Positions 4,810-5,820 of a stretch of DNA of 5,820 bases are shown here, piece by piece. The translations under genes were made by a program, and so were the position numbers. Each line of letters begins with the position of its first letter. Positions within the stretch are counted from its first letter, which is position 1. Below the pieces are notes generated by a model. That model worked only from the letters and a program-made list of their open reading frames with translations. It did not search any database and was not told the DNA's origin. The stretch spans positions 1 through 5,820 of the forward strand of contig JAKLEJ010000246.1 of assembly GCA_022711695.1 (NCBI GenBank), read 5' to 3'. This DNA comes from Verrucomicrobiota bacterium (lineage in GTDB: Bacteria; Verrucomicrobiota; Verrucomicrobiia; Limisphaerales; JACRJZ01).

Positions 4810-5820
4810 ATGAAGATCCGAGTCTTGACCTGCCTGATGACCACCGCCCTGGCCGCGCTGGCTGCCACGCCCCCGGAGGACCTGAAGACCCACCTCCAAC
4901 GCGCCTTGTTCGAGGAGGAGGCCAACCACAACCTGCCCGCCGCCATCGCCGCCTACCAGGGCCTCCTCGACCAGCACGACAAGAACCGGGAGCTGGCGGC
5001 CACCGCGCTTTTCCGCCTGGGCGAGTGCTATCGGAAGATCGACAAGACCAACCAGGCGGCCTCCTGCTACCAGCGCCTTCTGCGCGAGTTCAGCGACAAC
5101 ACCGCGCTGAGCCGCTTAAGCCGGCAGAACCTCGAAGCCCTGGGGATGCCCGCGAGCACGGCGGACGCCGGGGTCCCGGGCAAAACAGGCCGCCCCGGCA
5201 AAGTAAGTCCGCGACAGGCGGCGCTCATTCAGGAGGACCTTAAGCTCGCCGAAGCCGAGCTGACGACCGCGCGGCAGCGTGTCGGCAATGGAACGATTTC
5301 AAAGACCGACGCGATCCGCTACGAGCGCACGGTGCTTCGCTTGAAAGGCGAGCTGGCGGCGGCGACCGGCGCAGACCGCGAGACTCAGGCCCGGTTCCTG
5401 CAGGAGGAAATCGCCCTGGTCGAGCAGCAACTCAAAGGTGTGCAGACGATGGTTGCGGTGGGCCGGGTCTCGGCGGAGGAGGAGACAAACTGCCGCCGGG
5501 AACTCCTGACCCTGAAGCGCGCGCTGGCAGCCCTGGAGGAAAGCGGCGCCGACGGAGCAGCCCTGGGATTGGCCACGCCCGAGGAGGAAGCCGAATACAA
5601 GCGAATCCAGGTGCTCATTCGCGACAACCCGGATTTGATTAACGCGCGGGTGCGCGAAACGCTCGGCAGCGGGGAGAGCCAGCGCACGCGGTCTGTGCCG
5701 CTGCTCTACAAAGCCGCGGAACAGGGCTACCTGAGCGTGGCCCGGCTGCTGATCGAGAACCAGGCCAAGGTGGATGCGATCGGGGATTACGGGAAGAGTC
5801 CTCTGGATGTGGCCGCGGAA
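4810..5820 (+). CDS. Exported TPR / coiled-coil / ankyrin-repeat protein, partial at C-terminus
   Basis: The frame is open from ATG 4810 to the window end (337 codons, no stop). AAAGGA at 4799-4804 supports the start. Residues 1-19 look like a Sec signal peptide: basic KIR, then the hydrophobic run VLTCLMTTALAALAA with an Ala-rich cleavage site near 18-19, and no lipobox. Next come helices with RALFEEEANHNLPAAIAAYQ (31-50) and a TPR (about 64-97, LFRLGECYRK...AASCYQRLL), a Gly/Pro-rich linker (112-134), and a charged helical, probably coiled-coil, region (135-245) built from two copies of a 43-residue unit (142-184 and 199-241). Ankyrin repeats follow: a degenerate one from about 258 (RIQVLIRDNPDLINARV), a good one at 296-328 (LLYKAAEQGYLSVARLLIEN), and the start of another (KSPLDVAAE) at the edge. 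The domains indicate protein-protein binding outside the cytoplasm; no enzyme motif is seen. Operon position suggests a link to the two-component pair. The N-terminal arrangement resembles proteins I associate with Verrucomicrobiota. Confidence 0.88.
   Translation, partial: MKIRVLTCLMTTALAALAATPPEDLKTHLQRALFEEEANHNLPAAIAAYQGLLDQHDKNRELAATALFRLGECYRKIDKTNQAASCYQRLLREFSDNTALSRLSRQNLEALGMPASTADAGVPGKTGRPGKVSPRQAALIQEDLKLAEAELTTARQRVGNGTISKTDAIRYERTVLRLKGELAAATGADRETQARFLQEEIALVEQQLKGVQTMVAVGRVSAEEETNCRRELLTLKRALAALEESGADGAALGLATPEEEAEYKRIQVLIRDNPDLINARVRETLGSGESQRTRSVPLLYKAAEQGYLSVARLLIENQAKVDAIGDYGKSPLDVAAE
5233..5361 (+). repeat. Copy 1 of a 43-residue internal protein repeat
   Basis: Encodes residues 142-184 of the TPR/ankyrin protein. 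It aligns without gaps to residues 199-241, with 14 of 43 identical positions. Conserved points include E-L, G-x-x-S in the middle and L-x-LK-x-x-LAA at the end. Each unit looks like a helix, a turn at the Gly (GNGTIS) and a second helix. The copies have diverged at DNA level, so the duplication is old. Confidence 0.6.
5404..5532 (+). repeat. Copy 2 of the 43-residue internal protein repeat
   Basis: Encodes residues 199-241. It follows copy 1 after a 14-residue spacer (185-198). The turn reads VGRVS and the end reads LLTLKRALAA, matching copy 1 (LRLKGELAA). It has one cysteine (Cys228), at the position of Tyr171 in copy 1. The alignment was done by eye. Confidence 0.6.

Noticed and set aside
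4066..4977. 303-codon minus-strand open frame
   Set aside because: Antisense to the response regulator and to the start of the TPR gene, both well supported. The translation is low-complexity.

Overview
The window is GC-rich, with dense coding and long spurious open frames on the strand opposite the real genes. Several protein features suggest Verrucomicrobiota, possibly the Limisphaerales/Pedosphaera group. These are an exported protein with an N-terminal stretch (EEEANHNL, then a single TPR) and C-terminal ankyrin repeats, a histidine kinase with a very large extracytoplasmic region, and a sugar transporter of the FHS family. This placement comes from remembered family resemblance, not from a database search.

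Layout. (1) Positions 1-747, minus strand: the N-terminal 249 residues of an FHS-family (FucP/GluP-like) sugar:H+ symporter, which runs off the left edge. (2) Positions 748-989: a 242-bp divergent intergenic region holding a perfect 8-bp dyad (881-912), a candidate minus-strand promoter that overlaps one dyad arm, and a GC-rich hairpin in the transporter leader. (3) Positions 990-1550, plus strand: a small DUF192 lipoprotein that probably starts at a GTG, followed at once by a convincing intrinsic terminator (1551-1588). (4) Positions 1647-5820, plus strand: a probable three-gene operon. It holds a membrane histidine kinase (824 aa), an OmpR/PhoB-type response regulator that overlaps it by 23 bp, and, 27 bp further on, an exported TPR/coiled-coil/ankyrin protein that runs off the right edge.

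How the genes may work together. The kinase and regulator are a textbook cognate pair by overlap and conserved residues. The kinase has no recognisable PAS, Cache or HAMP domain. It has about 500 extracytoplasmic residues of unrecognised fold, with helical TPR-like stretches and a proline-rich hinge. The gene after the regulator encodes another exported protein made of protein-binding repeats. A reasonable but untested inference is that this protein is a partner or accessory sensor for the kinase, or the first target of the regulator. The sugar transporter and the DUF192 lipoprotein look like separate transcription units.

No RNA genes, insertion sequences, CRISPR arrays or phage-like features were seen. 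The most interesting content is the kinase/regulator/TPR-ankyrin module and the internally duplicated 43-residue helical unit in its last protein.
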